Shown here one piece after another: positions 12,256 through 25,705 of a DNA stretch of 64,000 bases. Source of the stretch: Clarkia xantiana subsp. parviflora. Lineage: Eukaryota > Streptophyta > Magnoliopsida > Myrtales > Onagraceae. The stretch is from the NCBI GenBank assembly GCA_036873135.1, contig JAPTYO010000007.1:10956763-11020762 (forward strand), written 5' to 3'. The notes beneath the pieces are model-generated. The model did no database searches, was not told the DNA's origin, and was given only the letters and a program-made list of their open reading frames with translations. The position numbers and the translations under genes were made by a program. Position 1 is the first letter of the stretch; every line of letters begins with the position of its first letter.

Positions 12256-12922
12256 TTTCTGATGACCAGATTAATATGTATGATATTATTGGAATCTACT
12301 TACTACCGTTTTGATGAAAGTGATGGGACTTTATAATAACCGAGCAATTTTTTTGGGTCAAGAGTTAGATTTTGAAAGTTTATAACTCAATTGAATAAAT
12401 TAAAAGTTATGGATTTATTAGAGGAAATAAATTAAATAAAATCAAAAGTTAGTGTGAGTCACGTGACTTGCACATATCATTTAATAGTCAAAACTAACAA
12501 TCAATAATCGAAAAAAACTAAAAATATGCAAAGTTTAAACATTTGGTAACAAAAATATACGAAAAAAATATATGATACCAAAAGTAAAAAAACGGTCGAT
12601 ATATATGATTTTAAAACTAACCTTAACCCTATTAAATATTAATCAATCATCTAGTGCGAGTGAACAATGACATCTTTAAAACATCAGTTATTTCAATGTC
12701 TATTTTAGCATGCCGATGGATACTTGGTGGATGTTTGGTATGGGATGTAAAAGTTGACATTTGCTCTTGCTCGTAACTAGCCATCTCAGGATGTTCATTA
12801 CTTAATTTCTTGAGATAAGCAAATGGACAATACATATGTGTGACATATTTACTTTCTCTCACAATAAAAATAAAGAAATAATACCAAGTCCAATATAATT
12901 TTCTCTTTTTGTAACTCAAAAG
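12256..12922. other. Gap with a dispersed repeat fragment
   Basis: 12340-12560 shares colinear short blocks with 38180-38540 (AAAATCAAAAGTT, then GTCAC.TGACTT, then AAAACTAACA, and ACAAAAATATAC). It is therefore a degraded dispersed repeat of unknown class. No gene is seen; the open frame at 12647-12964 runs into the adjacent hAT end and has no coding character. Confidence 0.4.
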
Positions 12923-13490
12923 TAGGCCTGTCAATTTTACCCGTGACCCGCGGGTGACCCGCAAATGACCCGCTCACGGGTCGGGTACGGGTGACCCTAA
13001 GTATGCTAACGGGTCATTTACGGGTTGAACCGTAAATGATCCGTTGAGAGCGGGCCGGGTACGGGTTTGGGATTAGGACCCGTACCCGGCCCGTGACCCG
13101 TTTAAATTTTTTTTTTTTTTTTTCGTTTCCCTAAATAATGGCTAAAATCTAAATGCTAAATTGCTAACCCTAGGTGCGCTAGTCCTCTCATTCTTAGTCA
13201 CTCCTTCCAATCTTAGACTTCTTTCTATATACCGACAAATTAAACTACTAATTAATATTTGATCTCATAATTAATTGATATCCAATTACTTCGTACGTCC
13301 ACTCAAATTCGGATGCATATATTAGTAGTGTGTGTTCGAACGAGTTTGAAACATCACTTATTTAAATTTGCATTGCATGTTTGACCCGGGTACGGATTTA
13401 TAATCCTGACCCGTGATGACCCCCGGGTCAATCACGGGTCGGGTCGTCCGTAACCCGCGGGTCACGGGTTGTGACCCGTTGACAGGCCTA
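12923..13490. mobile_element. hAT-type non-autonomous element with ACCCG repeats, copy 1
   Basis: Termini TAGGCCTGTCAA and TTGACAGGCCTA are inverted repeats and are flanked by an exact 8-bp duplication, CTCAAAAG, at 12915-12922 and 13491-13498. Subterminal regions are crowded with GACCCG/CGGGTC motifs. The interior is A+T-rich and non-coding. The TAGG..TG..AA terminus with an 8-bp duplication places it in the Ac/hAT group. A relative is at 37448-37927. Confidence 0.85.
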
Positions 13491-13498
13491 CTCAAAAG

Positions 13499-15370
13499 TA
13501 TGGATTAAGCCAATAATTTATCTTAGTGTGATGAAAGAATTCTATCATGTTTAAACATTTAAACTAAAAGAATTCATGCGGCGGATATATAATAAGATCT
13601 AAAGACTAAAAAAAAAAAAGTCCAAAGTTGCCGGTGGGGAAAAAATCCAAATTTCACACCGACTGACCAAAGCCACCCTAGAACGAACAGTTTGGCTACA
13701 AAACTTTTAAAGAATGGATAATTTCTGTTTTATTTGTATTTTTATCCGGAATGCTTTATTTTTCAAAACAAAACCTTTATTTTTATTTGCTATGATACAT
13801 ATTTTGACTGTTAAATGTGAAATAAAAAATTCTAACAATTCTGAAATTTTGCTATACTAGATATTTTATTAAAATATTACATTTAAAATATTTTACAAAT
13901 TGGAAAAAATATAAAATAATACCCACAAATTATTAAAAATATTTTAATGTTTTGAAATATTAAAATGAATTTCAGAAATCTAAAAATATAATTTAGAATT
14001 AAAATATAAAAAACGAAAAAAAATAAAATGAGTCAACCTCAAGTCCAATCAAACTGAGGGTTAACATTTGTGCTTTGTTTTGTTTAAATCCATTTTTTTA
14101 GATTTAAAAAATTGTAAGTAAGTTGAATTTTTACTATTTTTAATACATAATTTTCCGGCCAAAAGAATACATAATAATTCTTTTCTTAAGATTTTTTTAT
14201 AGTAATTATTTTACTAATATACCAACATATTTTGTATTTTTGCCCGTTTTTTTAGAAATTTTCACAATGGACTTGTTCTGTTTAATTTTTTCTATCTAAT
14301 TTTTTTTTATATTTGTTTTTAAGAAAATTCATTTTTTCGCTTGTACATATACATTATATTTGTTACATATTTAAAAAATTTAATTCAATTTTGAAAGAAA
14401 AAAAAAACTTACTCTTTTCTTTTTACATTATGTATTATATATATATTTCCTTATTTTTATATATTTTGGGGTTTTAAACATTTTAATACAAAATAATTTT
14501 TGGTAAAAATATAAATGAAAACGAATTATAAATAAATAAGCAAAATTACAGATGTTTTCAAATCATGGTAACAAGTCCACGAGGGGTCATTTTTCTCTTT
14601 TAAGTTTTTGTTGTAATGTGTACTTTTAAGTTCTAACCATAAAAATATAAATATTCTTCATTTTAACTTTTTTTTTTTTTTTGTTGCCAAGATTCATTTT
14701 AATCTTTAGAATCTTATGTTTATCCTTGTAAAAAAATATAGTTTCTACTTTAATTATTTATCTCTACTTCAATTATATATTATCCCTAAAAAATCATAAT
14801 TTCGTCACCAACTAGATCGTAGGATATTCAACGGGTCCTAATTCAAACCCTCTCTGTACGAAGTAATTATAAGTGCCTCAATTTAGCGAAGCCAATTTAA
14901 ATCGCACATGCACGTTATTTATCGAAGGAGGACTTGAGATGTTATATATTACCGGTCAACAAGGCAAACATTGCAAAATCAGGTCCCCGTTCTCATCATC
15001 ATAGTGGGATCGACATCCTTTGAAAGTATTCATGCTTTAAACTTATTTTTGTAAATATTTTATTTATAATTTTACCCAAAAATTTGTAAAATTAAATTGA
15101 ATAATCACAATGATTATAAACGTGAATTTTAAGATTTTTTTTAATTTAAATGTTAAGGTTTACATTGTAGAAAATAAAAATAACAGTTTTTAAAAAAAAA
15201 AAAAACAAAAAAAAATTTCGGAGGCAAAAATAAAAATAAAATAATTACTAATAAGAGACAAAGTATAATGCTCTTAAAATTGAAGGATTAAACTATAAAT
15301 AAAATAATTTCTAAACAAAAATAATACATGAAAGCATCAATACTTTAAAATGATGTTAGACAAACCGATG
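13499..15370. other. A+T-rich intergenic DNA
   Basis: Nearly 1.9 kb of very A+T-rich DNA with many homopolymer runs. I see no gene, RNA or bounded element. Confidence 0.4.
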
Positions 15371-15768
15371 TAAGAGCATCACAATAGTATTCCTTAAACA
15401 TGTGTTTTATATAATTTTTACGTAAAAAAGTATAAAAACGTTTACAATGGTTTTACATAGCATTCTTTAAAAGTGGAATCCACCTACTTTTACGTAACAT
15501 ATTCTTTAAATTTAAGGAATGCACTATGTATAACGTAACTAATATTTAATTATAAATTAATTCATTTTATAATTAATGCTAAATTATTGGTAGTTGTTGG
15601 AAAATTTAATAATAAAATATATTTAAGTAATATGTTTAAGTAATACGATTGCAGAGAAAATCTTGTTTACGTGTATCAAAACTTTACGTATTACTTAAAG
15701 TTAACATAAATGTCTACGTGGCAGCTTTAAAGAATACAATTTATGTAAAACCGTTGTGAATGCTCTTA
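15371..15768. mobile_element. MITE with TAAGAGCAT ends
   Basis: Left end TAAGAGCATCACAATAG and right end CGTTGTGAATGCTCTTA are inverted repeats. The interior repeats the motif TTCCTTAAA/TTTAAGGAATG and TTTTACATA in both orientations. About 400 bases, non-coding. The class (PIF/Harbinger-like or other) is not settled because a clean target duplication is not visible. Confidence 0.6.
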
Positions 15769-15773
15769 GTATA

Positions 15774-16177
15774 TTAGAGTATCCACGGTTTTACATAAAT
15801 TATTTTCTTTAAATTTTCATATAAATATTTATGTACACTTTAAGTAATACATAAAATTAAAACATATGTAAGCTATATTTACTCTCCAATCGTTTTATTT
15901 AACTATATTCCTTAAATATATTTTATTATTAAATTTCCAACAATCACCCAATAAGATATTAGCATTAATTATAAAATAAATTAATTTATAATTAAAAATT
16001 TGTTATGTAATATATAGTGTATTCCTTAAATTTAAGGATTATGTTATATAAAAATAAATTGATCCTACATTTAAGGAATGCTATGTAAAATAATTATGGC
16101 ACGTTTTTATACACTTTGTATAAAAATATATGTTAAACTCAACATTTAAGTAATACCATGTAATATTATATGCTCTT
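15774..16177. mobile_element. Related MITE, diverged copy
   Basis: Lies directly beside the previous element and shares its internal words (GGTTTTACATAAATT, TTAAGTAATAC, TTTAAGGAATGC). Its ends, near ATTAGAGTATCC and ATATGCTCTTCC, are degraded. The two may be a tandem insertion or a broken duplicate. Confidence 0.45.
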
Positions 16178-16907
16178 CCAACGCATACATCCCATGTATA
16201 GCAGCTTTGTGGCCCGTGCGGAGAGATTGTGGAAAGAAATTATTTATAGACCCAGTGCATCAGGTGATATGAGAAATTATTAGGTGGATTAGGCGCATTA
16301 CTTAAGTTATAGACCTATCCAATTATGATTTGACAATTAATATTTAGTAGAATTTTAGGTAACAATTAGATGTAAGAAATTGAAACTTACTAATTATGCA
16401 ATCTTTGCACTAATTTAGAAAGAATTGTTAGACGTTAATTCGATTTTTTTAAATAATAAAATATTTATTTACTAAAATATCAGTACAAGTTTAACCGTTT
16501 TTTTCGGGGAAAAACCTAGAATATTCTTACATTTTTTTTATTATATAAGTTCATATCATTCGTCTAATTTAATAAGTTTATTTTAAAAAATAAATTAAAA
16601 ACAACATTAACCTTAAATAAAATAAAAACTTATTTTACACACAAAAAATAATAATAAAAACTATGTCACGCTACGTCTATTGAAGGCAAAAATAAGTTAG
16701 AAATATTATAAATAAATAAAAACATGCACGACCGCCAGTCGTGGCGACAGATGCTATTAATTATTCAGTAGTTGTTATTATTTTTCTAAAACCCTATTAA
16801 AGTGATTGAACAATTTGGCTTAATGAACCCTAAAATTCACTAAGAAAATGAAAATATTGTTTGAAATAACTTCGCTTGGACGTTCAATTAAAAGATATAG
16901 TTGAGAT
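16178..16907. other. A+T-rich gap with a foldback-arm fragment
   Basis: Intergenic DNA. About 16785-16860 resembles one arm of the foldback element at 4505-5160 (AAAACCCTATTAAAGTG, then CAATTTGGCTTAATGAACCC). Nothing else is recognised. Confidence 0.35.
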
Positions 16908-17347
16908 CAGTGTTTTGAAAACCGGACCGGACCGGCGGTCGGACCGGGTCAGACCGCGAACCGGGTGTATCAGCGGTCCGGTTCTGATAATTTATAGGTT
17001 TGCACAGCATAACCGGTTCGGCAGGATAAAACCGGGTTGGACCGGATAAACCGGCACCGGTCTGACCGGAAGAGAGAATAATGTACTTTTTTTTGATAGA
17101 AAAATTTTAATTGGAGATACCAAGACTCAAACCCATGACCTCCTTTGAGGATTACAACATGCTACCATTGAACTACATAACAAATTGTAAATATAATGAC
17201 AGAAAAATATCTTATAAATATATTTCTAAATTCTAATCATTTCAAGCAATAAAACCGGATTGAACCGGGTTGAACCGGGTCGGACCGGTTAGACCGGGAA
17301 CCGGTCATCTTTTCGGTCCAAGGCCTGATCCGGTTTTCAAAACACTG
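16908..17347 (-). mobile_element. hAT-type non-autonomous element, subfamily A, copy 2
   Basis: Same family as 7284-7709 but in the opposite orientation: ends CAGTGTTTTGAAAACCGG and CCGGTTTTCAAAACACTG, 440 bp. An exact 8-bp duplication GTTGAGAT flanks it (16900-16907, 17348-17355). The tRNA-like module is conserved on the minus strand (box B at 17124-17132, box A at 17165-17175). Subterminal ACCGG arrays match copy 1. Confidence 0.88.
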
Positions 17348-17355
17348 GTTGAGAT

Positions 17356-18294
17356 TGTAATAAGTCAAGGGCATTTATTTGATGTACTTCTTTCATTTTA
17401 CTCTTCGATTTATCCTCGTTACACATAAAAAAATCAATGTGGCTAAAATATTCTCATTGTCTGTCCAATTTGACAAAAAAAAAAACAACAATTAAAATTT
17501 AACTAATCATCTAAAAAAAAGTAAAATAAAGTTTGAATAATAATTCGTAGTTGAATTAATTCAGGCAGCCAATTAACCCTTTAAGAAATTCTACATGAAA
17601 ATATGAGATGAAATTCAAAACAAAGAGCTCCCCCTACCGAAGAACCCCCATCCCATGTGGTCTTTCTCTACTTTTCAGTTTTCTGGTCTTCGAGATATCA
17701 TTTTAACTGTTCTGTTCAGCGTGTGAAGGATGATTTTTCAAACAGAGATGGGGACCGCACCAGTTTACACTTTTACAGAGACAGACTATACAAAGCGGAA
17801 AGAGAAAACAAAGAAGACGATAAATTGAAGAGAAATCATACCATAATTTATAATCAAAGAAGAATAGATAGATTATAATTAATAATTATAAAATTAGTAT
17901 TTCTCAAATTAAACAAGCAACACTTCTAGACAGATATGTTTGTTTGTTTCTTCTCAAACCCCAATCCATCCAACAAGAAAACCTCGAATCACACCACACT
18001 ACAGAGCCATCTTTTTGACCGTCAGTAATTGGCTTAATAATAAATAATAAAGAGAATTACAGCCTGAGCTAGGTTGTAACTTTCGGTGGAGGAGTGAGAT
18101 TCAAAAAGAAAATTAAAAAAAAAAAGTGGTAGTAGCCTAATAAATTAGAAAGGCCATAGTAGCTCTAATAAAGACTAAGCCATTCCACAACACCACACTC
18201 TCACACACAAATCCACTATTCCGGCGTTACTTTTTTTTTTTTTTTACTATATATATTTATGTAAAAGGGTCGGTCTCATCTCAGCTGATATATG
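17356..18294. other. Gap downstream of the pectate lyase gene
   Basis: Intergenic DNA that probably includes the pectate lyase 3' untranslated region next to 18295. The open frame at 17657-17878 has no recognisable protein character. No element is bounded here. Confidence 0.4.
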
Positions 18295-19966
18295 TCAGCA
18301 TCGAGAGCCTTTCCTGCAGATTAAGGAACCCGCATTGTTAGTTATGGTGGCGACAAGGGAAGATGGCCTGGCGCCCAAACTAGAAGCCTTTGCGTAGCTT
18401 GAAGATGCGCCTGCACCAGAAGCAGTGAAAAATGCACCGTTTAGCATTAGATCCCCCTCCGATCTCCAGTTCCAATTCTTCCATTCACTTTCGGGTGCAT
18501 CCTCATGCTTAGTCACCTGCATCCATCCACATATATAAATTATGAGATAGGCGTTATAATTATATATAACAACAATCGATGGGATAATTAATGTTAATTA
18601 ATTACCTCTTTGCTAAATCTGATGTTAGGAGCAAGAAATCTATTGCCTTGACTGTTGATGGTTGGGTTAGCACTTCCTCCAATGGCATACATTTCCCAGT
18701 GAGTGTAGTCATTGTTCACCACATGAAAGTAACCATGTCTACACCTTTATTTTTATTAATTTCGTCAAAGCCAAAAAAGAAAAACCCATGTTAATTAGTT
18801 AGTATTCAAAAAGTAGATGTAAAGAAAATATAAGTGAGATTAATAAGTACCTACCTGGGCATTCTTTGGACAAGGCCTTCTCCAAAGTGATTGAAAGCGA
18901 TAGTAACCTGCATGTTCTTGTCCAGGGTGTATGAATCGCTGTGACCCAGCAACATTACCTTGTCATGATGCGTCATGTAATTGTTGGATATAGTGATAGC
19001 AGTGGATCCATGAATCGCATCAATGAGCCCATCGTTGCAGTTAGACAGGGAGCAGTGGTCGACCCAGATGTGGGTCCCACCGAAGATGGACACCCCATCA
19101 CCGTCCGATACGGTCCTCCACCCATAGTGAGTAGGGGAGTCCCTGATGTAGGTGTTCCCGCCTTGCTTGCAATCATGGATGTTGAGTCCATGGATGATGA
19201 TGTTGCTCACATACTGAATCGTAATGCAGGGCCCACCCGAAATATGGACGCTGCTACCCCTACCATCTATGGTCTTGAACGAGTTCATGATCAGCTCTTC
19301 CTTTAGTTTTATGGTCATGTCCCGCTCGAAGATGATCCAAAGGGGCTCGTCTTGGATCACAGCGTGGCGCAGGGTCCCGGGCCTAGGGCTAACCGGGTCT
19401 TCGTCTCTCGGGTCAGTCACCACGTAGATTCTTCCATTTTTGCCCCCGATGGCGTTTCTCCCGAACCCGATGGCACAGTCGGCTAGCCTCTGCCGGTTCT
19501 TCTCCCAGTTGGGGTCGCATCTCCAGCAGTCGTCGATCGGGTTTCCGGTCCCACATGAGAGATATGCCAAGTTTCTCCTAGAGGCATTTATACTCCTTCA
19601 CATATAACATACATATATATAGTCATTATACATACACTCATATATATGGCTAACTTGATTTCTTAGCCATTATATCCGGCACATCAAAATATGTTATGTG
19701 CATATGATGGACTTAATTTCATTTATTTAACCAGGTTGACACTGGAGAGGACTAACCAAATCTAATAACTGAAAGATCGATTAGAATTTCAATGTATATA
19801 TATATTGAAAACATTAGGTAGGTACATACTTGTATACGTCTTCCACGACTAGCTCAGGGTCCTGGACATGATCATCACTTGAGGCAGAAACGATGGTCAT
19901 CGGAGTAGAGACGTAGAGCGCGGCCATAAGAGTGTAGAAGAGGGTAATGGAGGCTGCTGCTGCCAT
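18295..19966 (-). CDS. Pectate lyase (polysaccharide lyase family 1)
   Basis: Four exons (complement): 19830-19966, 18855-19595, 18606-18738, 18295-18516; 1233 nt, 410 residues. An N-terminal signal peptide ([19 protein letters not shown]...) is followed by [20 protein letters not shown], the usual start of mature plant pectate lyases. The beta-helix domain carries WVDHCSLS (about 223-230), [18 protein letters not shown] and the Arg-containing [17 protein letters not shown] stretch around residue 293, the known catalytic region of the family. The enzyme cleaves de-esterified pectin in the cell wall by beta-elimination and needs calcium. Length and all motifs look normal, so it is probably active. 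The start was chosen because it gives a signal peptide and correct phase into exon 2. Confidence 0.95.
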
Positions 19967-20075
19967 TTTCTCTCTACTCTCCAGTCTTTACAGCAGCGTG
20001 ATAGCAGATAGATAGAGTGAGAAAGAAGACAAGAAGTTGGGGCTTGTGGAGAAAGTGGGAAGCAGATGGTAGTAG

Positions 20076-20085
20076 CTTTATAAAG
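20076..20085 (-). promoter_or_regulatory. Probable TATA box of the pectate lyase gene
   Basis: CTTTATAAAG lies about 110 bases upstream of the start codon at 19966 on the minus strand. Motif and spacing only. Confidence 0.5.
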
Positions 20086-23000
20086 GCAGAGTAAGCAACA
20101 GATCGTCCAGGACTAGGAAAACGTTAATTATTATTATTATTATTATTAATTAAAAACATGTGGATCCCACTCTCTCTAAAATATTAAAATTGTGTATTGC
20201 ACTGGAATTTGTGGAGCTGGGAATTTTCGGTTGGGGTTAGTTTGGTTTCGGTCGTTAAGAAGCAGCCGCCCGCATATCATGGAGGGGAGAGAGAGAGAGA
20301 GAGAAGTTGAGTCAAACAAATTGAAAAAGCTGAGTGAGGAAAGGTTAAAAGGAAGGAAGGAACGTGAATTACTACTGATTTACTGTACTGGTACTTGACT
20401 AATGAGGAGCCGAGTAGGAGTGCATCATTTTCTTCGTAGGAATCCACATTCCGCTAGTAGCCTATAGCGGGCTGGGTAGTAGTTAGTTAGTTGGGGAATA
20501 CGCTAGGAAATGTAATTTTCAGAGAATATATATATATATTGGGTTGAGTTGAGTTGAGAGGAAACTGCCTATGCCCATATATATATTATGAGCTAGCTAG
20601 CTAGCTTTTCTTTCTACTTAAATTCATCCGTCGGCCGGGTGGAGAAAATATTATTATTAATGATAATATCACGCGGGCGTTGTGTAATATTATTTTCATT
20701 AATCTCTAAAGAGTCTATTAGTAAACAATTTACTACAAATTCAGTTGATGAATTATATTACACGATCTTGTAGGGAGTGGGTTGAATGTTATTTACTTGC
20801 AAATAACGTGCAATTAATTAATTAATTAATGTGAAAAGGTATGTTCGGAAAGTACATACATAATCTTATTAATGCTTCTGACTTGAGATTACGAAAATAT
20901 ATTTATTTTTTTTACAAAGATAATTATCTCAATAAATATAATTTTGGTTTTGCCTACTTTGTACGTATCTCGGTACGTAGTATTAATTGGGACGACAATA
21001 TAGATAGATACACTTGTTTTGTGTGGACGTATCCTTCAAATTATCTGACTCATCATATCCCTCCATAAATGTGAAGTAAAATTAAGACAATGGACCGACC
21101 GACAATTTGGAATGTCGTTGTCTAGTATTTGATGCTATATTGCATGCCTCTATAATTTTGTTCCCTATATATATATATATATATATTGTTATTATGATAG
21201 TATATACTTATCATATATGTTCCTCCAATGCTTTTAACCTTTGACCCTGTAAATAAATACCTATATCTTTTTTATTATAATATATATAATTATAATTCTT
21301 CTACTTTACTCATCATAATCACAGATCACTCTCATCATGTAGCTAGATTGGCATTCCTTAGACTGGCATGTTTAAGTGTAAAACAAATGAAACAATTATC
21401 ATGTAAACTATATGTAGGGAGGCATAGACCAACTCCCTATTGTTCATGCTTTTAGTTAATATAAATCTATAAATGTATAATACAAAGGAATTAGAAAGAA
21501 ACTCTGTGAGGAATGAGGTGGATGATCATTTTTTTTTAAATATGTTGACCGGGTACCGAATGTTTTAAGAGATTTTGTTAAAATAATAGTAATCGTATTG
21601 TATTTATTTCATATCTAAAATAATTAACATTTGTATAAACAGATAGTAAGAAACATAATGCTGATAAAAACTTTTTTTTTCACGATTAAGTTTAAATTCG
21701 AGAAATTTAATTTTAGGCGATCACGTGATGATTAAGAACTACTTTATGTTTCTGTGTTTAGTTAGCATTTTCATGGATACTATATGACTGTGCAAATGTA
21801 CACACGTATAATTAAATCTAGGTCGTCCAATAAATTCACAAAGATTTGATAGGACAGACGTGCAGTAAATGAACATGGGGAGTTTTGACTTTCTAGAGGA
21901 GATCACTATATATTTTTTAATAGATAGATCACTGTATATAAATATATATATAAATGAGCTGTATAACAAAACCCGAAACCACGGCAAACAAGACTATGAG
22001 AAAATTGTTAGCAACCAATTAAGTCCCGGATTGTTGGCCAAAAAAAAAAAGTCCGGATCAGATAATTTGATGTGGTTGATCTGGGAATAATATCTGTATT
22101 TTTTCACACGTTTAGTTTTTGTAGTGGGTTATCATTGAATCCATTAAGAAAACAAAATTGACTCTAAACTAGTACATATAAATTAATGTAATAATATTTA
22201 AAACCCTAAACTAGTTAGTCCCTTCTCTCTCTACTCCTGGATATACGTTTGTTTTCTCCAATTTACTAACCGCAAACTTCGTCGAAATTTCACACCAGCA
22301 AACAAATATATGACTCTTCTTGTTCTTGCGCCCAACTCAAACAGCACTGATTCGGAACAGTGCCTTACCCTATGATTCCCTGCCACGTAGTTATTTTTCA
22401 GGCGCGTTTTTATATACTACTATTCTTTTTATTTTATTTTATTTTATTTTATTTTATTTTATTTTAACTTAAATTGTTTGATTTGATTACGACTCCCTCT
22501 CCCAGCTTCTAGCTAGCTTTAGTGTGGAGCATAAATCTTGACAAACCCGAAGTCTCGAGTAATTTATCCCGAGCCCGTCCCGAAAAGCTTGTCCCGAAGT
22601 TGTACTCGAGTCCGTATGAAATGAACTTTTACTCTCAATTAGGGCTCGGGCTAGCGTTAGGGATTTAAAAAAAAAAAAAAAAAACCTCGAATGTTTCGAA
22701 TGTCCCTAATTATTTACCCTAATTTAACAAACTATACTTAAACTAAAGAAATATAAAATAAAGTAAAACACTCATAGCCTAATAGCTAGTAAGTAGTAAC
22801 TGTAAGTATTAGTATTACTAGCGTAGCGACAACCCACAGCTGGAATGCTAGTGTTAGTGTTGTAGAGCTTGATCTACGTGTGTGAACTTGATGTATGTGT
22901 TCGTTAACTTGATAAATATTTGAAGTTGAACTTGTATTTTGAGTATGAACTAGATTATTTATCAAACTTATATTATATATGTAAACATGTTGTCCCTATT

Positions 23001-23239
23001 ATGTCCCGACTAAATCGAGACTTTTTTAGATTTTTAACTTAAGGTTAGGACTAGGGACAGTAGTAAAAAATCCTGAAAACTTTGAAATATATTTTTTCTA
23101 AAATCCCGACCATTCGTCGCGCAATAGCTAGCTTAGCTAAGCTTCGGTTAATATTATGAGAAAATACTTATCTAAAAGGGGCACCTTACTTTAAAATAAA
23201 GCAGAGACCTATAGAATGATGAGAAATACTTGGATAGCA
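20086..23239. other. Gene-poor intergenic region
   Basis: About 3.1 kb without a supported gene. It holds a GA-rich tract (20285-20304), a TA tract (near 21165-21186) and a TTTTA microsatellite (22430-22466). The part near 22540-22650 is rich in TCCCGA/TCGAG words (CCCGAGCCCGTCCCGAA) and resembles the repeat-rich ends of the hAT elements elsewhere, but I could not find matching termini. Confidence 0.4.
22430..22466. repeat. TTTTA microsatellite
   Basis: About seven consecutive TTTTA units in an otherwise A+T-rich stretch. Confidence 0.9.
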
Positions 23240-23380
23240 CGGTGCCAACACCTGTCAGTGTGTTGGCACCCCTTCAGCCAATAATTAGTAGCCATGTGTA
23301 TGTGTGTCAGTCCCTTTATGCCACATGGCACACTTTGGTTGGCTGTAGGGGTACCAACACACTGACAGGTGTTGGCACCG
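23240..23380. mobile_element. Palindromic MITE with hairpin ends
   Basis: Near-perfect inverted arms of about 42 bases: CGGTGCCAACACCTGTCAGT onward at 23240 and its reverse complement ending CTGACAGGTGTTGGCACCG at 23380. Each arm is itself a hairpin (GGTGCCAACAC...GTGTTGGCACC), so the element could form a cruciform with two side stems. Non-coding. Confidence 0.75.
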
Positions 23381-23458
23381 AGCTAGGCAAAGCATAGACC
23401 TATAAAGTGATGCCACGTAGAATAATGCTATAGAACTTGAGAAATTCTTCCATACATC

Positions 23459-23602
23459 GTAGCCACCACATGGCAAATAGATGGTGCACCTTTAACCAAT
23501 AAGATTAAAACAAGTGTCAATGGAACTATCACTTTTTGCCACATGTCAACATATTATTGGCTGAAGGTGCACCACCTGTCAAAAAGGTGGTGACTGCGTG
23601 CC
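23459..23602. mobile_element. Second, related palindromic MITE
   Basis: Arms ATGGTGCACCTTTAACCAATA on the left and TATTGGCTGAAGGTGCACCA on the right, with outer matches GCCACCACATGG and GGTGGTGACTGCGTGCC. It has the same size, layout and central CCAAT-like words as the element at 23240-23380, 80 bases away, but a different arm sequence. Confidence 0.6.
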
Positions 23603-24671
23603 ATTGAAGATTTTTTCATAGAACTTAGCAATGGCGGGTGTACGTAAAAAGGTGACATTTAATTCATTTATTATTATTATTATATTATGTATACTTAATT
23701 AAATAGTACTCCACCAAAAAAAAAATTAGTAAAATAATTTTCAGTTTTATAAGTATGTTAATAAAGAGATTAAATTATTTTTTTATCAAAATAATTCTGT
23801 AAATTGTTAACTCAATTTGAATACTCGGACAAAATTATAGTTAATTTTTTTTGTACAAATTATTAGCTCATATTTCGTTTTGTGAACAATTTATTAGCTG
23901 AATTTTTTTTTGGACAATTTTCTTGAGTTGGTTCCACTTTTTTGGACAATGTTTGCTTTGTGGACAAATTTTGTAACAAGCAAATTTTCGAACAAAACTC
24001 GAGCTAAAAAATGTCCACAAAATGAAATATGAGATTATACATAAAAAAAAAATCAACTAATAATTTTTCAACAAATGAAACTTAAGCTAACAAATTGTCT
24101 TAAAAAAATTAAATAACAATTTGTCATAATGCTCAAATGTAAGCTAGCAATTTGGTAATTAATAATTTATTTTATTGTCAAACTATATAATGCATCACAA
24201 TTTAATACGTACTTTATAAAATTTTGATTCATGTTTTACGCAATTTTGTTTCAAAGATGTTTCCGTTGTCAAATTCTTGCATCCGCCGCTTTGAACATTT
24301 CCATCATATTAGTTTAGTCTATTGTTAGGAATATTATTACATTTTAATATACAGATATAGCATGTAATAAAACTAAATTACATAGGCCTGATTTGGTTAA
24401 AAGATGAAGCTTCCACGTTCTAAATTAAAGGAGAGAGGATCAATATACAATTTCGTGTGGATGAGGAACATATTAGAGAGCAACAGGCCATGCAAACGAA
24501 CCTACCAGCTTCTAACTGAAATAATAATGGACAAGTATGTATGTATGTATATACCCGGCCACTCACGTCAGTCACTGTACTGAGAAATGCATGTATAGCT
24601 ACGTACATATTAGCGTTCGTAAAAATGGATTCGATTAATTTTGCCATGTAATAAACATATAATTATATATA
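23603..24671. other. A+T-rich intergenic DNA
   Basis: Contains loosely repeated TTTGTGGACAA-like words between 23820 and 24080, in both orientations. No gene or bounded element is recognised. Confidence 0.35.
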
Positions 24672-24939
24672 TACTAGATGCTTGCTAGTGCTACGCGCAC
24701 GCGTTGTCGTCACAAGTACGTTACAGTGAGATCAAACCGACTACGATATAATATATCAGCCCGACTCGGAGGATAATAAAAAAATATAACTTTATTTTAA
24801 AAATAAAATAAGGTTATATTATTATATTATCCTCGGAGTCGGGCTGATATTTCATTGTATCATTATCGTAGTCGGCCTGTTTTCATTGTACATTCTTATG
24901 ACGATAACGCGCGCGCGTAATGTGGGCAAACATATAGTA
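24672..24939. mobile_element. Foldback element with Helitron-like tips
   Basis: A 268-bp inverted repeat. The left arm runs TACTAGATGCTTGC... through CGCGTT.TCGTCA, CCGACTACGAT and ATATCAGCCCGACTC to about 24795. The right arm from about 24825 mirrors each block back to GCAAACATATAGTA. The tip read on the minus strand, GCAAGCATCTAGT, with the nearby GTGC/GCAC stem resembles a Helitron 3' end. A foldback formed from two such ends facing each other is unusual. Non-coding. Confidence 0.7.
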
Positions 24940-25597
24940 TTGTTTAAATAAAATTTAATTTTAAATACAACTTAAAATTCACATAAACGCCATATGTTGC
25001 AACTTCAATCAATATGAATTATGTAAAATTGTTTCGGATACTCTTACATTTTGAACTTCAGCATAGTGATGCATTTTCTATGCCTACCTCTAGGACGGAG
25101 TAACAGAGTTGATAAGTCCGAAATCCTAAAGTCCTTTCTCTCGAGTACAGCCCTAATTAGTAATTACCTCAGACAGATACTGTTGAGTGATGGGCCCAAC
25201 TAAGAAATGACTACTTGTGTTATCTATATGGGCTGCAAAACCTCTATGCCCATTATTCAAAGTGCGTAAATCCCTCCGGTCTGGGCCTTTCTTTCTCTAA
25301 GCTATTGAGTTGAATTCTTATTTGTTATTATCTGTTTTATTAAATTCGATTATAAGACTTGACCAACATTCTAATATTAAAAATCAAAATTTAAGAGTTT
25401 TTATATTTAGACGCATGGTACAATTGAGAATTATAATTTTAACTCAAATTAATACACATTATTAAATAAGAATAACATATAATTTTAATATTTCTAAATA
25501 TTAAAACATTATAATATTATTTAATTTTAAATATAATAATAAAAAAAAGTTACAAATACCCTAATTTGCTAACTTTTTTCTTATGAGAAACTAGATA
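24940..25597. other. A+T-rich intergenic DNA
   Basis: No gene or bounded element is recognised. Confidence 0.35.
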
Positions 25598-25705
25598 TGA
25601 AAACTTTCCGAACAATATAACATTTAATATATTTAAATGTACGTACATTGTATGTAAATTTAAATATATTAAATGTTATATTATTAGAAAAGTTAAATAT
25701 GTTAA
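25598..25705. repeat. A+T-rich palindrome
   Basis: Arms AATATAACATTTAATATATT (from 25614) and its reverse complement AATATATTAAATGTTATATT, around a short centre near 25650. Outer flanks (AACTTTCC / AAAAGTT) extend the symmetry. Likely a hairpin MITE. Confidence 0.65.
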